Shown piece after piece: positions 32,373 to 40,166 of a stretch of DNA of 44,082 nucleotides (position 1 is the first letter of the stretch; every line of letters starts with the position of its first letter). The DNA lies in IMG/VR virus record IMGVR_UViG_3300005347_000203, positions 1-44,082 of that record. One strand, written 5' to 3'. A program made the position numbers and the translations under genes. This stretch comes from a virus. The notes under the pieces were generated by a model that was not told where the DNA came from, did not search any database, and was given only the letters and a program-made list of their open reading frames with translations.

Positions 32373-33070
32373 TAGCCCCCCATCGCCGCGAGCAGCGGCG
32401 CATCACTCTTGGATCCAAAATTGGCGGCGTCGTCCGGCATCCACAGACGATCGCGCGTGCCCGGCACGATCGGCATGATCGGCCGGGGCTCGGCGCCCTT
32501 CATCCATAGGAACCACGCATAGGCGGTCGCGCTGCTCGCTTCCGGGTCCCATCGCCCCAGCACCATCGGCACGCGCTCGCTGAACGGCGCCAGCACCGTC
32601 AGCGGCTCCGCGCCGTGCAGCAGCTCATGGCGCCCTGCGCCTTCGAGGAACGACAGCCGCAACAGCATCGCCACCCCGCGGCGCGCCCGCTGAAGGCCGA
32701 GCCGGATGAAGTCCGGCGCCGTGCGGAATGGCGGATTCGTCACGATCCAGTCGGGGGGATCGATCGGGATAGCGGGATCTAGGAAGTCGATCAGATAGCC
32801 ATAGCCGTGCGAATGCACATCGCTCGCCAGCACACTCTCGAAATAATCGCGAAACGACGCCGCCATTTGCCCCGCGCCGCAGGCCGGCTCCCACACGGTG
32901 CGCGCATCTGGATCCAGCCTTCGGATCAGCTCCGCACCCGCCCGCGCCGCCCAGGGCGGCGTCGGGAAATAATCGAGCTGCCGGTAAAGCGCGGCCTGCG
33001 CATCGTCGGCCTCCACCAGCTCCGGCGCCCGCCTCGCCATCACGGCGGTGGAGTTCGGCACCCGCGTCAT
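32372..33070 (-). CDS. SAM-dependent DNA methyltransferase-like protein
   Basis: The 232-residue product has [18 protein letters not shown], a SAM-binding motif [12 protein letters not shown] (residues 59-70) and DWIVTNPPF with NPPF at 112-115. These are hallmarks of amino-group (N6-adenine or N4-cytosine) DNA methyltransferases. A target recognition domain is not obvious at this length. No restriction enzyme lies beside it, so it looks like an orphan phage methylase that could protect phage DNA from host restriction. ATGA overlap links it to the DUF5131 gene. Confidence 0.82.
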   Translation of the reverse strand: MTRVPNSTAVMARRAPELVEADDAQAALYRQLDYFPTPPWAARAGAELIRRLDPDARTVWEPACGAGQMAASFRDYFESVLASDVHSHGYGYLIDFLDPAIPIDPPDWIVTNPPFRTAPDFIRLGLQRARRGVAMLLRLSFLEGAGRHELLHGAEPLTVLAPFSERVPMVLGRWDPEASSATAYAWFLWMKGAEPRPIMPIVPGTRDRLWMPDDAANFGSKSDAPLLAAMGG

Positions 33071-34002
33071 GCCGGAAACCCGTCATGCAACACGCCATCG
33101 AGCAGGCGCCCGGTGATCTTCTTCGTACCGCGAAACATCGTGCCTTCCGGCGCGGACTTCAGCGGAGCGTAAGAGCCCCATTGCTTGAACAGGAACGGCA
33201 CGCCGGCAGACGCGCACTGATCGCGCAGGCTCCGCGCCCAATCGGGGTGCATCGGCCGAGGGCCATTCTCGCCACCGGCAACGACCCAATCGAGAGCATC
33301 GAGCCAGGTCAGCCAGGCATTGGCCGGCAAGCCCTCCTGCAGTTGGCCGAGATCGATCGGCCCCAGCAACGGCTCCGCCGATATCCACCGCTTCGCCGCC
33401 GGCGTCGCCAGCAGCTGCGGTATCCGCTCGTCGGCCGCGCGCTGATCCTCGACCGAGACGCCGAGCCAGACATTCGGAAGCGGCAGATGCACGGCCAGCC
33501 ATTCGTCCACGGTGTCGTCGCCGGTGCGCTCGTAATGGATACTCTGCGCCATCCCCTCGATCAGCGCCGAGCGGAGACCTTCAAGACGCTCGCCATCGCC
33601 ATTGTCGATCGACTCCATGTACTGGCGCATCCGCTCCGCGCGCTTCGTCAGCACCTGAAATATATGCTGCGGGCACAGCGCCATCACCGCGAACACCTGG
33701 TCGATCCATTCGTCAGGCACCGCCTCATGAAAGAGATCGCCATGCGCGACGGGAAAGATCCGGCGCGGCCGGCGCCAGCGCAGCGGCTCGGTCAGCCATT
33801 CTTCGTTGAACCGCACCTCGCCGGTCCAGACCGGCCCCGCTTTGCTGTCGGCGGTCAGGCCGACGCGCGATGGATGATCCTTCAGCCGCGTCCCCGCGAG
33901 CCGCATCGCATAGCAGTTCGTACAGCCGGCGCTATGGACCGAGCAGCCGGTGATCGGATTCCAGGTCGCGTCGGTCCATTCGATGGGTGTGTTGTCAGCC
34001 AT
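33067..34002 (-). CDS. DUF5131 (phage Gp37/Gp68) family protein
   Basis: The 311-residue product begins with the family signature IEWTDATWNPITGCSVHSAG followed by CTNCYAMRLA, giving Cys20, Cys27 and Cys30 in a C-x6-C-x2-C cluster. Further landmarks are GDLFHEAVPDEWIDQVFAVM, FQVLTKRAERM, NVWLGVSVEDQ and GENGPRPMHPDW. The family is related to radical-SAM enzymes and is predicted to hold an iron-sulfur cluster; its substrate is unknown. It is common in phages and often near nucleic-acid modifying genes, here a methyltransferase. Confidence 0.9.
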   Translation of the reverse strand: MADNTPIEWTDATWNPITGCSVHSAGCTNCYAMRLAGTRLKDHPSRVGLTADSKAGPVWTGEVRFNEEWLTEPLRWRRPRRIFPVAHGDLFHEAVPDEWIDQVFAVMALCPQHIFQVLTKRAERMRQYMESIDNGDGERLEGLRSALIEGMAQSIHYERTGDDTVDEWLAVHLPLPNVWLGVSVEDQRAADERIPQLLATPAAKRWISAEPLLGPIDLGQLQEGLPANAWLTWLDALDWVVAGGENGPRPMHPDWARSLRDQCASAGVPFLFKQWGSYAPLKSAPEGTMFRGTKKITGRLLDGVLHDGFPA

Positions 34003-34300
34003 GACCGCCGCCCGTCAGGCCCAAGCCCTGCTGCTGCGGATGATTCGCGGCGATCCACTCGCGCACCTCGCGAGCAACGGTCAGATACTCGCCGCTCGGA
34101 TCCTTGGTGACTTCCTGCCCTGGCCGATACGCCCGCCACACCTTCGCGCGGATCTCCGCCGGCAGCATGTACCAATGCTTGCGGCAACCCCACATCGCCG
34201 GGGGCACCTTCTTGTCGCAGCCGGTCCAATGGCAGTGATGATCAAACGTCGTGTTCCGCCGCGCCTGATCCCGAACATAGTCCGCCTTATGATTGCCCAT
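33995..34300 (-). CDS. small zinc-binding-like phage protein
   Basis: The 101-residue product has TTFDHHCHWTGCDKKVPPAM and WGCRKHWYMLPAEI, a Cys/His-rich set (HCHWTGC ... CRKHW) suited to zinc binding. It ends with a helix (TVAREVREWIAANHPQQ). Similar short proteins occur in phages of alphaproteobacteria, but I know no function. It overlaps both neighbours in the early operon by a few bases, which supports translation. Confidence 0.7.
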   Translation of the reverse strand: MGNHKADYVRDQARRNTTFDHHCHWTGCDKKVPPAMWGCRKHWYMLPAEIRAKVWRAYRPGQEVTKDPSGEYLTVAREVREWIAANHPQQQGLGLTGGGHG

Positions 34301-34505
34301 CGGCTTCGCCTTTCCCCGGATCCGGCAAATGCATCTCGGCGCGGATCTCGGCGGCGAACGCGGAGAAATACCGCCGCAGCTGCCGCGCCGCGCGCTCGTC
34401 GATCACGTCGTTGCCGCCGGCTTCGAGCAGCCTTTCGAACCGAGTCGACCAGCTCTCCGCGAGGGCCGCGCAAGCCTCGCGCTCGATCTTGACTGGATCG
34501 TTCAT
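34287..34505 (-). CDS. small helical early protein, unknown
   Basis: The 72-residue acidic product begins MNDPVKIEREACAALAESWS and contains RQLRRYFSAFAAEIRAEMHL. No family is recognised. It overlaps the gene before it (ATGA) and the gene after it (14 bases), so translational coupling within the early operon is clear. Predicted helical content suggests a small adaptor protein, but nothing more can be said. Confidence 0.62.
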   Translation of the reverse strand: MNDPVKIEREACAALAESWSTRFERLLEAGGNDVIDERAARQLRRYFSAFAAEIRAEMHLPDPGKGEADGQS

Positions 34506-35167
34506 GCCGCGTCTCCCGATTTGGCCGCGCGCGCGGCATGCTCGAGCCTGGCAAGCGCCAAGATCGTCGGCCTCAGTTCCGGCGCCGCCTCATCGAACGC
34601 CACCACGTTGCGATGGCCATTTCCGCCCGCCAGCCGCGGCAGCAGCGCGCGGGGAACCGCCTCCCAGTTCGAGGGATCTACATTGCTGCGATCGCCATCG
34701 AGGCACTTGAGCGCGTGGCCCTTCGGGAGCGGACCGTTCAGGATCTCCCATTCGATCAGATGAACCGCGCGCCATCGCGACTGCAGCGGCATGCCGTCAT
34801 GGATCTTGCGCTCGCGATAGCCATCCTTGCTCAGCCGCTCGGTACCGATCGGCTTGTAAAGACGGGCGGCAACGCCTCGCCGCTCGCCCTTCACGAAATG
34901 CGTCCTGCGGGCGTTCGGATGCCGGCCGCCCTTTCCGGGCTCGCACGGTTTGCCTTTGTTGCTCGGGGTCTGGCCCTTCTCAAAGCGGCCGGTGCGGCCC
35001 GTCTTCAGGCCGCGTCGCTTTCGGAGCGAGTTGAGATTCGCGGCCGATACATCGGTTCGATCGAAGCGCCCGCAAAATTCGCGGTGCAGGTCGCGGATCG
35101 ACAAGGTCGCGTTGGCGTCGATCCATGCCAACTGCTCGACGCTATACGGAATCCAGACGCCCTTCAT
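34502..35167 (-). CDS. HNH homing-endonuclease-like protein
   Basis: The 221-residue product has an N-terminal helix-turn-helix-like region (YSVEQLAWIDANATLSIRDL). A central basic linker follows (GRFEKGQTPSNKGKPCEPGK), of the kind seen in phage homing HNH enzymes. The nuclease core is RWRAVHLIEWEILNGPLPKG, then HALKCLDGDRSNVDPSNWEA. It is distinct from the packaging HNH gene at 27646. It sits inside the early operon with ATGA overlaps on both sides, which is unusual for a homing gene and suggests domestication. DNA cleavage is family inference. Confidence 0.85.
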   Translation of the reverse strand: MKGVWIPYSVEQLAWIDANATLSIRDLHREFCGRFDRTDVSAANLNSLRKRRGLKTGRTGRFEKGQTPSNKGKPCEPGKGGRHPNARRTHFVKGERRGVAARLYKPIGTERLSKDGYRERKIHDGMPLQSRWRAVHLIEWEILNGPLPKGHALKCLDGDRSNVDPSNWEAVPRALLPRLAGGNGHRNVVAFDEAAPELRPTILALARLEHAARAAKSGDAA

Positions 35168-35400
35168 TCGGATTTGCCCAGCGCCGGCAGCATCGGGATG
35201 AACCGATCGCCATGGTTTGCGATGATGGTCGCGGCTTTCAGCTGGAGATCGGCATTGCGCACGATCTGCTCGGCGACGGAGACGATCGCCTCGGTGCGCT
35301 GGCTCTCCTGCTCGATCTGCTCGGCGGTAAGGTTCTCTTCGCCGAGCCGCTCCAGCTGCGCGAACAGATGGTTGTTCAGGTCGCTAAGCTTGTTTTTCAT
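35164..35400 (-). CDS. conserved small phage protein (MKNKLSDLNNHLFAQLERL type)
   Basis: The 78-residue product begins MKNKLSDLNNHLFAQLERLG and continues ENLTAEQIEQESQRTEAIVS and AEQIVRNADLQLKAATIIAN. I recognise this as a widespread small early phage protein in lambdoid and related phages, always near replication or regulatory genes; its biochemical role is not known to me. It is predicted entirely helical. The start at 35400 overlaps the upstream gene; the longer frame is shadow. Confidence 0.78.
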   Translation of the reverse strand: MKNKLSDLNNHLFAQLERLGEENLTAEQIEQESQRTEAIVSVAEQIVRNADLQLKAATIIANHGDRFIPMLPALGKSE

Positions 35401-36029
35401 GATGCGTTCCGCGCCCCCGTGCTCTTCCCTGTGCGCACGATCGTGATCACGCGCTGCGTCGGATATCGCGCCGGCCGGTTGAGGATCAGCCCCTCCTTCA
35501 CCAGGATCCGAAACAGATAGCTCACCTGCTTGGCCGAACTCAGGCCCAGCGCCTCCGCGATCTCGACATTGCCTCGGCAAGGCACACCCTTCTCCGCCCA
35601 GGCGTCGAGCATGTCGAACAGCTCCGCCGCGTGCGGGTCCATATGCTGGACGATGCGCGCGATCCGGTGCGGCTGCGGCAACACGGCGGGCCAGGGGGCG
35701 GCCGTCCGCTGCGCGATATAATCCTTCGCCTTATGATCCTGCGTCAGCGCCACGAGCCCCAACGTCGCCAGATGCCGCAGCCGCGCCGGGGCCTTCGCCC
35801 ATTGCGGCAGATAGCCATGCGCATAGACCAGCTCGGCCCCGGCCGGCGCGAGCCGCACCCACGCCTCCACCGCCTCGGCCAGCATGCACGCCCCGTTGCC
35901 GCGGAGTGACGATGTCGAGGTCTGCATCGGCCCGCGCACCCGCCCGCCCAGCTCAATCGGAAGCCCGATCGCCGCCGGATCGTCATTCGCCGCCGGCATC
36001 ATCGCCGGCCCTTCGATCTGCAATGCCAT
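35397..36029 (-). CDS. winged-helix DNA-binding early protein
   Basis: The 210-residue product has a central region of unknown type (LVYAHGYLPQWAKAPARLRH). Its C-terminal winged helix reads CRGNVEIAEALGLSSAKQVS, then YLFRILVKEGLILNRPARYP, suggesting sequence-specific DNA binding. The start could be either of two adjacent ATG codons (36029 or 36032). It lies in the early operon between an unknown gene and the small MKNKL-type gene. A role in replication or transcription control is inferred from the domain only. Confidence 0.68.
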   Translation of the reverse strand: MALQIEGPAMMPAANDDPAAIGLPIELGGRVRGPMQTSTSSLRGNGACMLAEAVEAWVRLAPAGAELVYAHGYLPQWAKAPARLRHLATLGLVALTQDHKAKDYIAQRTAAPWPAVLPQPHRIARIVQHMDPHAAELFDMLDAWAEKGVPCRGNVEIAEALGLSSAKQVSYLFRILVKEGLILNRPARYPTQRVITIVRTGKSTGARNAS

Positions 36030-36631
36030 CATGCCTCGCCCTCCCGTTTGAGAATGATTCCGCCCGGCCGTACGCTGCGACGCGCCAGCGCCTCACCCGT
36101 CGCGGCGTGCAGTGCCGCCAGCTGGCTGTCGTCGAGCGTGATCGACAGGCCCATGCCCGCGATCATCGTCAGCCGGCCGAACAACCGGATCGTCCGGAAC
36201 AGCGGCCCTGATGGCGTCTCGCCCAGGCGGCCTTGCCAGAAGGGAACGGGCGGCAGTGCGAGGCTCGTCACCTCCTCAGCACCGCCGCCCTTCGCACCCG
36301 CGCGTTCAGGGGGCTCGGACGCGGGCGCGATATGAAAGGAAAACCAGTCGGTCCAGCCGATCCACCCGCCGGTGATCAGGCCGATGAACTCCGCATCCTC
36401 CCGGCCGATCGTTGAGGGCGTGCCGCTCAGCACATGGCCGATATCGATCCCATTCCCGCTCAACAGCGGCGGCAGGGCGTCCGGATCGCTGAGCAGCCAT
36501 TCGGCCAGCTTTGCCTGCGCAATGCTGATCGCCCCACCGGGGCAACCGCGCTCGTCGCGCACGAACAGGATCACGTCGATCGCCGTCGCTTGGCGCTCGA
36601 TCAGCTCGGCCGGGATATGGAAGGGCGTCAT
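36029..36631 (-). CDS. early operon protein, unknown function
   Basis: The 200-residue product begins MTPFHIPAELIERQATAIDV and contains LFVRDERGCPGGAISIAQAK. A central variable stretch precedes FWQGRLGETPSGPLFRTIRL and TLDDSQLAALHAATGEALAR. I recognise no family. ATGA-type overlaps join it to the CII/CP76-like gene and to the winged-helix gene, so it is expressed with them. Confidence 0.65.
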   Translation of the reverse strand: MTPFHIPAELIERQATAIDVILFVRDERGCPGGAISIAQAKLAEWLLSDPDALPPLLSGNGIDIGHVLSGTPSTIGREDAEFIGLITGGWIGWTDWFSFHIAPASEPPERAGAKGGGAEEVTSLALPPVPFWQGRLGETPSGPLFRTIRLFGRLTMIAGMGLSITLDDSQLAALHAATGEALARRSVRPGGIILKREGEA

Positions 36632-37104
36632 TCGCCCGCCTCGATCGCTTCGATCAGCGTCACCAGCTCGATCGCCGAGGCGATCATGTCGCGCCCCTCG
36701 CGCACCAGCTGCGCCTCGCGCACCTCACCGGCGGTGAGCCCGCCCTGCAACCTGGGCAGCAGCGCCGCCATCAGCTCGCCATGCTCCTTCGCCAGGGCGG
36801 CAAGCCGTGTGTGCAGATCCCCGCCCTGGTCGCGCGGATCCGGCTTGCGGACGAAAACGCCGCCGGCCAGCTCGCACAGATAGCTGGTCACCGCCGGGTG
36901 CGCCGGCGTGCCATGCGTCACCGCTTCCAGATCGATGATGACATCGAGCGGCATGAACTTGTCCACCTGCTCGATCGACGCGAATTCCGAATAGCTCTGG
37001 TGCCGCGTATAGCGCGCGAAGCCGGGGCAGGCCTCCTGCCCACCCACCGCCCGCACCAGCGCCCGCGTCGCCAGCTTGGCGCCCTGCTTCTCGGGGGTCA
37101 GCAT
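36628..37104 (-). CDS. CII/CP76-like phage regulatory protein
   Basis: The 158-residue product begins MLTPEKQGAKLATRALVRAV. It then has GGQEACPGFARYTRHQSYSE and the signature FMPLDVIIDLEAVTHGTPAH, then PAVTSYLCELAGG. This layout matches Phage_CP76-type CII-like regulators, in which a helix-turn-helix near residues 20-55 precedes an MPLDVIADLE motif. The C-terminal part is a helical oligomerisation region. It follows cro in the leftward operon, the position of cII in lambdoid phages. It probably influences the lysis-lysogeny choice; its target promoter is not apparent. ATG at 37104 is preferred over an extension of four residues. Confidence 0.72.
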   Translation of the reverse strand: MLTPEKQGAKLATRALVRAVGGQEACPGFARYTRHQSYSEFASIEQVDKFMPLDVIIDLEAVTHGTPAHPAVTSYLCELAGGVFVRKPDPRDQGGDLHTRLAALAKEHGELMAALLPRLQGGLTAGEVREAQLVREGRDMIASAIELVTLIEAIEAGE

Positions 37105-37433
37105 TTCTCTGCCCACTCGTCGATGATCACTATCGACGGCCTGAGTCCGGCAAGGACCGGCGCTTTGCCGCTGTTCACCGCGATCGTTTCGGACTCAACC
37201 AAGCACGCAGACTGTCCGGGGGACAGGGGACAAGGGAGGTGCAAGCCATGCGCGCAAAGATCATCCACTGCGGCACCCTGATCGTCGGCATGGCGATCCC
37301 ATGCCGCCATCCGGCCAACGAAAATCTCGATCTCGGCCGCGATCGCGCTGCCGAGCGCTCGGGTCGCGCCGAAGCCGATCACGCCAACCGCGAAGATCAG
37401 TCCACCGATGGTGATGCCCCCCGCCTCGGTCAT
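37098..37433 (-). CDS. small membrane protein between cro and the CII-like gene
   Basis: The 111-residue product has one hydrophobic segment (residues 7-29, ITIGGLIFAVGVIGFGATRA) and a soluble C-terminal part with four cysteines. It overlaps cro by ATGA and the CII-like gene by seven bases. No family is recognised. An early membrane protein could affect superinfection or host physiology, but there is no direct evidence. Confidence 0.55.
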   Translation of the reverse strand: MTEAGGITIGGLIFAVGVIGFGATRALGSAIAAEIEIFVGRMAAWDRHADDQGAAVDDLCAHGLHLPCPLSPGQSACLVESETIAVNSGKAPVLAGLRPSIVIIDEWAEKC

Positions 37434-37669
37434 GGCGCGGCCTGCTGTTCGAAAGGCAGTGCGGGTTCCTCCTCGATTACGGCGATAGCTGCCGCCAGCT
37501 CGTCGCCTTTGCCCCGCGCTTCAGCGGCAAGTCTGATATGATCCAGGCGCGGCTCGGGGATGCCGGTTTTGCGCCAGCTGTGAACCGTGGTCATGGGCGT
37601 GCGGATGAGCTTTGCGACCTCGCTGGTGCCCCCCAGGGCGTCGATCAAATGACAGCTTGCGTCGTGCAT
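37430..37669 (-). CDS. cro: Cro/YdaS-type repressor
   Basis: The 79-residue product contains a helix-turn-helix: LIDALGGTSEVAKLIRTPMT, then TVHSWRKTGIPEPRLDHIRL. This is the YdaS/Cro pattern, in which the protein binds operators between itself and the divergent repressor. ATG at 37669 lies directly before the operator block. It opens the leftward early operon. It should down-regulate cI after induction. Confidence 0.82.
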   Translation of the reverse strand: MHDASCHLIDALGGTSEVAKLIRTPMTTVHSWRKTGIPEPRLDHIRLAAEARGKGDELAAAIAVIEEEPALPFEQQAAP

Positions 37670-37680
37670 GGTCCGCAAAA

Positions 37681-37743
37681 ATACGAAGATCGTACTTTTC
37701 GTCAACCGGAAAAATACGATATTCGTGATTGCGATAATCGTAT
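37681..37743. promoter_or_regulatory. operator region between cro and cI, three 15-bp sites
   Basis: Three copies related to the palindrome ATACGATWATCGTAT lie here: ATACGAAGATCGTAC (37681-37695), ATACGATATTCGTGA (37714-37728) and TTGCGATAATCGTAT (37729-37743). The last overlaps the cI start codon, which suggests autoregulation. Two perfect copies of the same palindrome at 38621-38670 support the motif. Confidence 0.85.
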
Positions 37744-38350
37744 GGCGCTAGTTGATGGTCGAATGCGCCTCGAAACCCCGGATCAAATCAAAGCCCGCAT
37801 GAAAGAGAAGGGCGTCAAACAGCGCACGATCGCCAACGCCCTAGGCTTCGATAATCCGAACAAAGTAAGCCTGATGTTGAGCGGGCAACGCACCATCAAG
37901 GCGCACGAGATGGATATCATCCGCGCCATACTCGCCGACGATGAGCCAGCTTTGCCGGCTGACAGCAAGCCAGTTCGGCGCATCCCCGTCGTGGGTAAGG
38001 TGCCGGGTGGCAATTGGCGCGAAGCGATCCAGCAGCCGCTTGGATCAATGACCGTTCCGGAAGACACGCCCCCGAACGCGGTTGGCCTTCGGGTGGAGGG
38101 CGATTCGATGGATCGCTTTGCAGCCGATGGCAGCGAGATCATCTTTGATCCCGATGATCGGCAGTTTTTCGCCGATCGGCTATATGTTGTCATCAACGCC
38201 GAAGGCGAAACAACATTCAAGCAATTCAAGCCGGACCCCGCTCGACTAGTCCCGTGCTCGACGAACCCCCGCCATCGAGAAATCATGATCGCGGACGGCC
38301 AGTTCCAGATCGTCGGCCGGGTAATAGCGGCGTATTCCCGCTTCAGTTGA
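37742..38350 (+). CDS. cI: CI-type repressor with S24 peptidase domain
   Basis: The 202-residue product has a helix-turn-helix near residues 13-50 (QIKARMKEKGVKQRTIANAL, then DNPNKVSLMLSGQRTI). The C-terminal LexA-like domain has VEGDSMDRF (Ser122) and ETTFKQFKPD (Lys160) as the catalytic pair. The cleavage region reads VVGKVPGGNWREA, where Gly-Gly replaces the usual Ala-Gly. It is the only gene transcribed rightward against the early operon and holds the prophage state by binding the ATACGATWATCGTAT sites. The longer frame upstream runs through the operators and cro, so ATG at 37742 is used. Confidence 0.92.
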   Translation: MALVDGRMRLETPDQIKARMKEKGVKQRTIANALGFDNPNKVSLMLSGQRTIKAHEMDIIRAILADDEPALPADSKPVRRIPVVGKVPGGNWREAIQQPLGSMTVPEDTPPNAVGLRVEGDSMDRFAADGSEIIFDPDDRQFFADRLYVVINAEGETTFKQFKPDPARLVPCSTNPRHREIMIADGQFQIVGRVIAAYSRFS

Positions 38351-38548
38351 TTATGCTGCCTCTTCGTCTTCGACACCCCAGGCATAGACGATCCGGCCGG
38401 GCACTGTGTCGAACCACTGGCCATATTCATCATAGCTTCCCAGGCCCAGATCGATCGCATCGCGCCGCGCCTCTTCCTTCGTTTCCCGCCACGGGCCGCG
38501 AGGCCTGCCGAAACACGTGACTCGATAGGATCGAACCGCTGTCATCAT
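38351..38548 (-). CDS. small protein convergent with cI, unknown
   Basis: The 65-residue product contains RVTCFGRPRGPWRETKEEAR and GLGSYDEYGQWFDTVPGRIV. No family is recognised, though short proteins with this GPWRETKEEA pattern seem to recur in phages. Its stop codon touches the cI stop codon. The start could be either of two adjacent ATGs. It is expressed away from the integrase operon and could be a lysogenic gene. Confidence 0.55.
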   Translation of the reverse strand: MMTAVRSYRVTCFGRPRGPWRETKEEARRDAIDLGLGSYDEYGQWFDTVPGRIVYAWGVEDEEAA

Positions 38549-38620
38549 CCCCTACGTCTCCGATTCGCGACGCGCTTAGATGGAACATTGAGAGAACATA
38601 AATCAACCGATTCGCGCTAA

Positions 38621-38670
38621 ATACGATTATCGTATCTTTTCAGTTGACGCCGAAGATACGATAATCGTAT
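38621..38670. promoter_or_regulatory. two perfect repressor operators before the integrase operon
   Basis: ATACGATTATCGTAT (38621-38635) and ATACGATAATCGTAT (38656-38670) are perfect palindromes around one central base, with centres 35 bases apart. TTGACG at 38644-38649, between them, is a -35-like element for rightward transcription. Any matching -10 would fall within or beside the second operator, so bound repressor would block it. The next gene starts at 38703. Confidence 0.85.
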
Positions 38671-38702
38671 TTCCTGCCTCGTCACAATCGACGGAGGCAC
38701 GA

Positions 38703-39083
38703 ATGCACAGCCCATCTCTCCGCCAGACGAAGCGCAAGCCCGCCAAGGCAGCGCCCGTCCCGGCCCCCGAACTCCCCGCCCATCTGAACTTCACCTTCAA
38801 GGATTGGCTGCGCCAGCGCACCGAACCCGCGCGCCTCGTCACGGGCTGGACGCCGATCCGGACCCTCCACGCCGACTATGTTGGCTGGTGCGAGGCCAAT
38901 CGCAGCCCGGCCGAATATGTCCTCGGCATCGACGAACTGTCCGGCCGCCTGCGCGCCCATGACGATCGCCAGCCCGAAACCCGCCTGATCGAACGCCGCC
39001 CGTTCGGCGCTCCGATCGGCAACACCGATTATCAGCTCTGCTTCCCCCGCCACCTGCTCCCCGCCATCCGGGTGACCCGGTGA
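38703..39083 (+). CDS. first gene of the integrase operon, winged-helix-like
   Basis: The 126-residue basic product has a Pro/Ala/Lys-rich N-terminus. It then has FTFKDWLRQRTEPARLVTGW and TPIRTLHADYVGWCEANRSP, a W-x-LHxDYxxWC pattern like the C-terminal winged helix of phage primases. DNA binding is likely but untested. ATG is preceded by GGAGG. Transcription starts from the operator-controlled promoter at 38621-38670, so it is made when the repressor is lost. A directionality or regulatory role is possible. Confidence 0.68.
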   Translation: MHSPSLRQTKRKPAKAAPVPAPELPAHLNFTFKDWLRQRTEPARLVTGWTPIRTLHADYVGWCEANRSPAEYVLGIDELSGRLRAHDDRQPETRLIERRPFGAPIGNTDYQLCFPRHLLPAIRVTR

Positions 39084-39328
39084 GCGCCCCGGATCAGCTC
39101 CGGGCGCTCCGCCGAAAGGCGATCGTCCAGAGCCTCGCTGTCGCGGCCCGCGTCTTCGAACGCGCGGGCCGGGGTGGCGCCGCCACCATGGCCCGGCAGA
39201 TGCTCGTCGATCACCTCGATCATCCCCGCGTCGATGACGCGGTGCTGGCGTCCCGATCGACGAACGCTCTCGCCCTGACCCGCGACGCCCACCGCGCCCG
39301 CATCCAAATGGGGGAGGCGGCGGCATGA
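39080..39328 (+). CDS. small basic protein, unknown
   Basis: The 82-residue product begins with GTG overlapping the previous stop (GTGA). It contains QLRALRRKAIVQSLAVAARV, then FERAGRGGAATMARQMLVDH and DDAVLASRSTNALALTRDAH. No family is recognised. Two predicted helices and an overlap on both sides support its translation within the rightward operon. Confidence 0.58.
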   Translation: MSAPDQLRALRRKAIVQSLAVAARVFERAGRGGAATMARQMLVDHLDHPRVDDAVLASRSTNALALTRDAHRARIQMGEAAA

Positions 39329-39705
39329 GCGCGAAGCACACGGCGGGGCCGTGGCGGATCGTCCCTTATGGCGATGGTGACAGCCTCGTCATCCACGACG
39401 CGCGCGAAGGCGAATGGCGCGTCTGTTTCCTGGCAACGCCGGCGAAGGATGGCGATTTCGAATGGATCAAAGCCAACGCCCGCCTGATCGCCGCCGCGCC
39501 AGATTTGCTGGATGCCACCAAGATCGGACTGGCGGCCATAGAGCGTGAGCTTCGCGGGCTTCTCGAGAGCGAATGTCTGCTGGACAAGCAAACACTGGAG
39601 CCGCGTCGCGAGACGATTGATCCAGAATTTGAATCGGAGGCTAAACGGCTAGAAGAAGCCATCGCGACCGTCGAGGCGGCCATCGCCAAGGCCGTCAGCG
39701 AATGA
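39325..39705 (+). CDS. conserved phage protein with NARLIAAAPDLL motif
   Basis: The 126-residue product starts with KHTAGPWRIVPYGDGDSLVI. It contains WIKANARLIAAAPDLLDATK, a signature of a very widespread uncharacterised phage protein family. The C-terminal half is a charged helix (FESEAKRLEEAIATVEAAIA). The function of this family is unknown to me. It overlaps both neighbours by ATGA. Confidence 0.78.
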   Translation: MSAKHTAGPWRIVPYGDGDSLVIHDAREGEWRVCFLATPAKDGDFEWIKANARLIAAAPDLLDATKIGLAAIERELRGLLESECLLDKQTLEPRRETIDPEFESEAKRLEEAIATVEAAIAKAVSE

Positions 39706-40166
39706 CCGCCGATCTCACCATCGCCGGCTTCCAGCCCGACTTCGCCGTCTTGGCCGAGCACATCGCGTCCGAGCGCGCCGCGATCTACCCGGCGAAGATC
39801 GAAGCCAAGGCGATGACCCAGGCCGACGCCGATCATCGTATCTTCGTCGCCCGCGCGATCGCCGAGATCTGGCGCTGCGCGACCGACGTCCATCTGCGTC
39901 CGAAGCCCGGCCTGCTCAGGCTGACCAGGGGAGAGGCGCTCGCCGATCTCGACCGCGCGATCGACATCGCCGATCGCCGGATCCTGAAAGCGCCCGACGA
40001 TCGCCACCGCCAGCACGAACGCGATCAGCTCGCCGCCATGCGCTGGTGGCACGCCCGCTATGATCACCCGAGCGCCTACGCGCTCAGCATGATCCTCAAT
40101 CTGCGCTACGACGCCCTGCAGCTGCAGCTGCGCGCCGACGCGGATAGAGGGAAGGCGGCAGCCTGA
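39702..40166 (+). CDS. helical accessory protein, unknown
   Basis: The 154-residue product is largely helical, with VLAEHIASERAAIYPAKIEA, then ARAIAEIWRCATDVHLRPKP and HERDQLAAMRWWHARYDHPS. No family is recognised. It is coupled to its neighbours by ATGA and TGATG overlaps in the operon expressed from the repressor-controlled promoter. Confidence 0.6.
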   Translation: MTADLTIAGFQPDFAVLAEHIASERAAIYPAKIEAKAMTQADADHRIFVARAIAEIWRCATDVHLRPKPGLLRLTRGEALADLDRAIDIADRRILKAPDDRHRQHERDQLAAMRWWHARYDHPSAYALSMILNLRYDALQLQLRADADRGKAAA

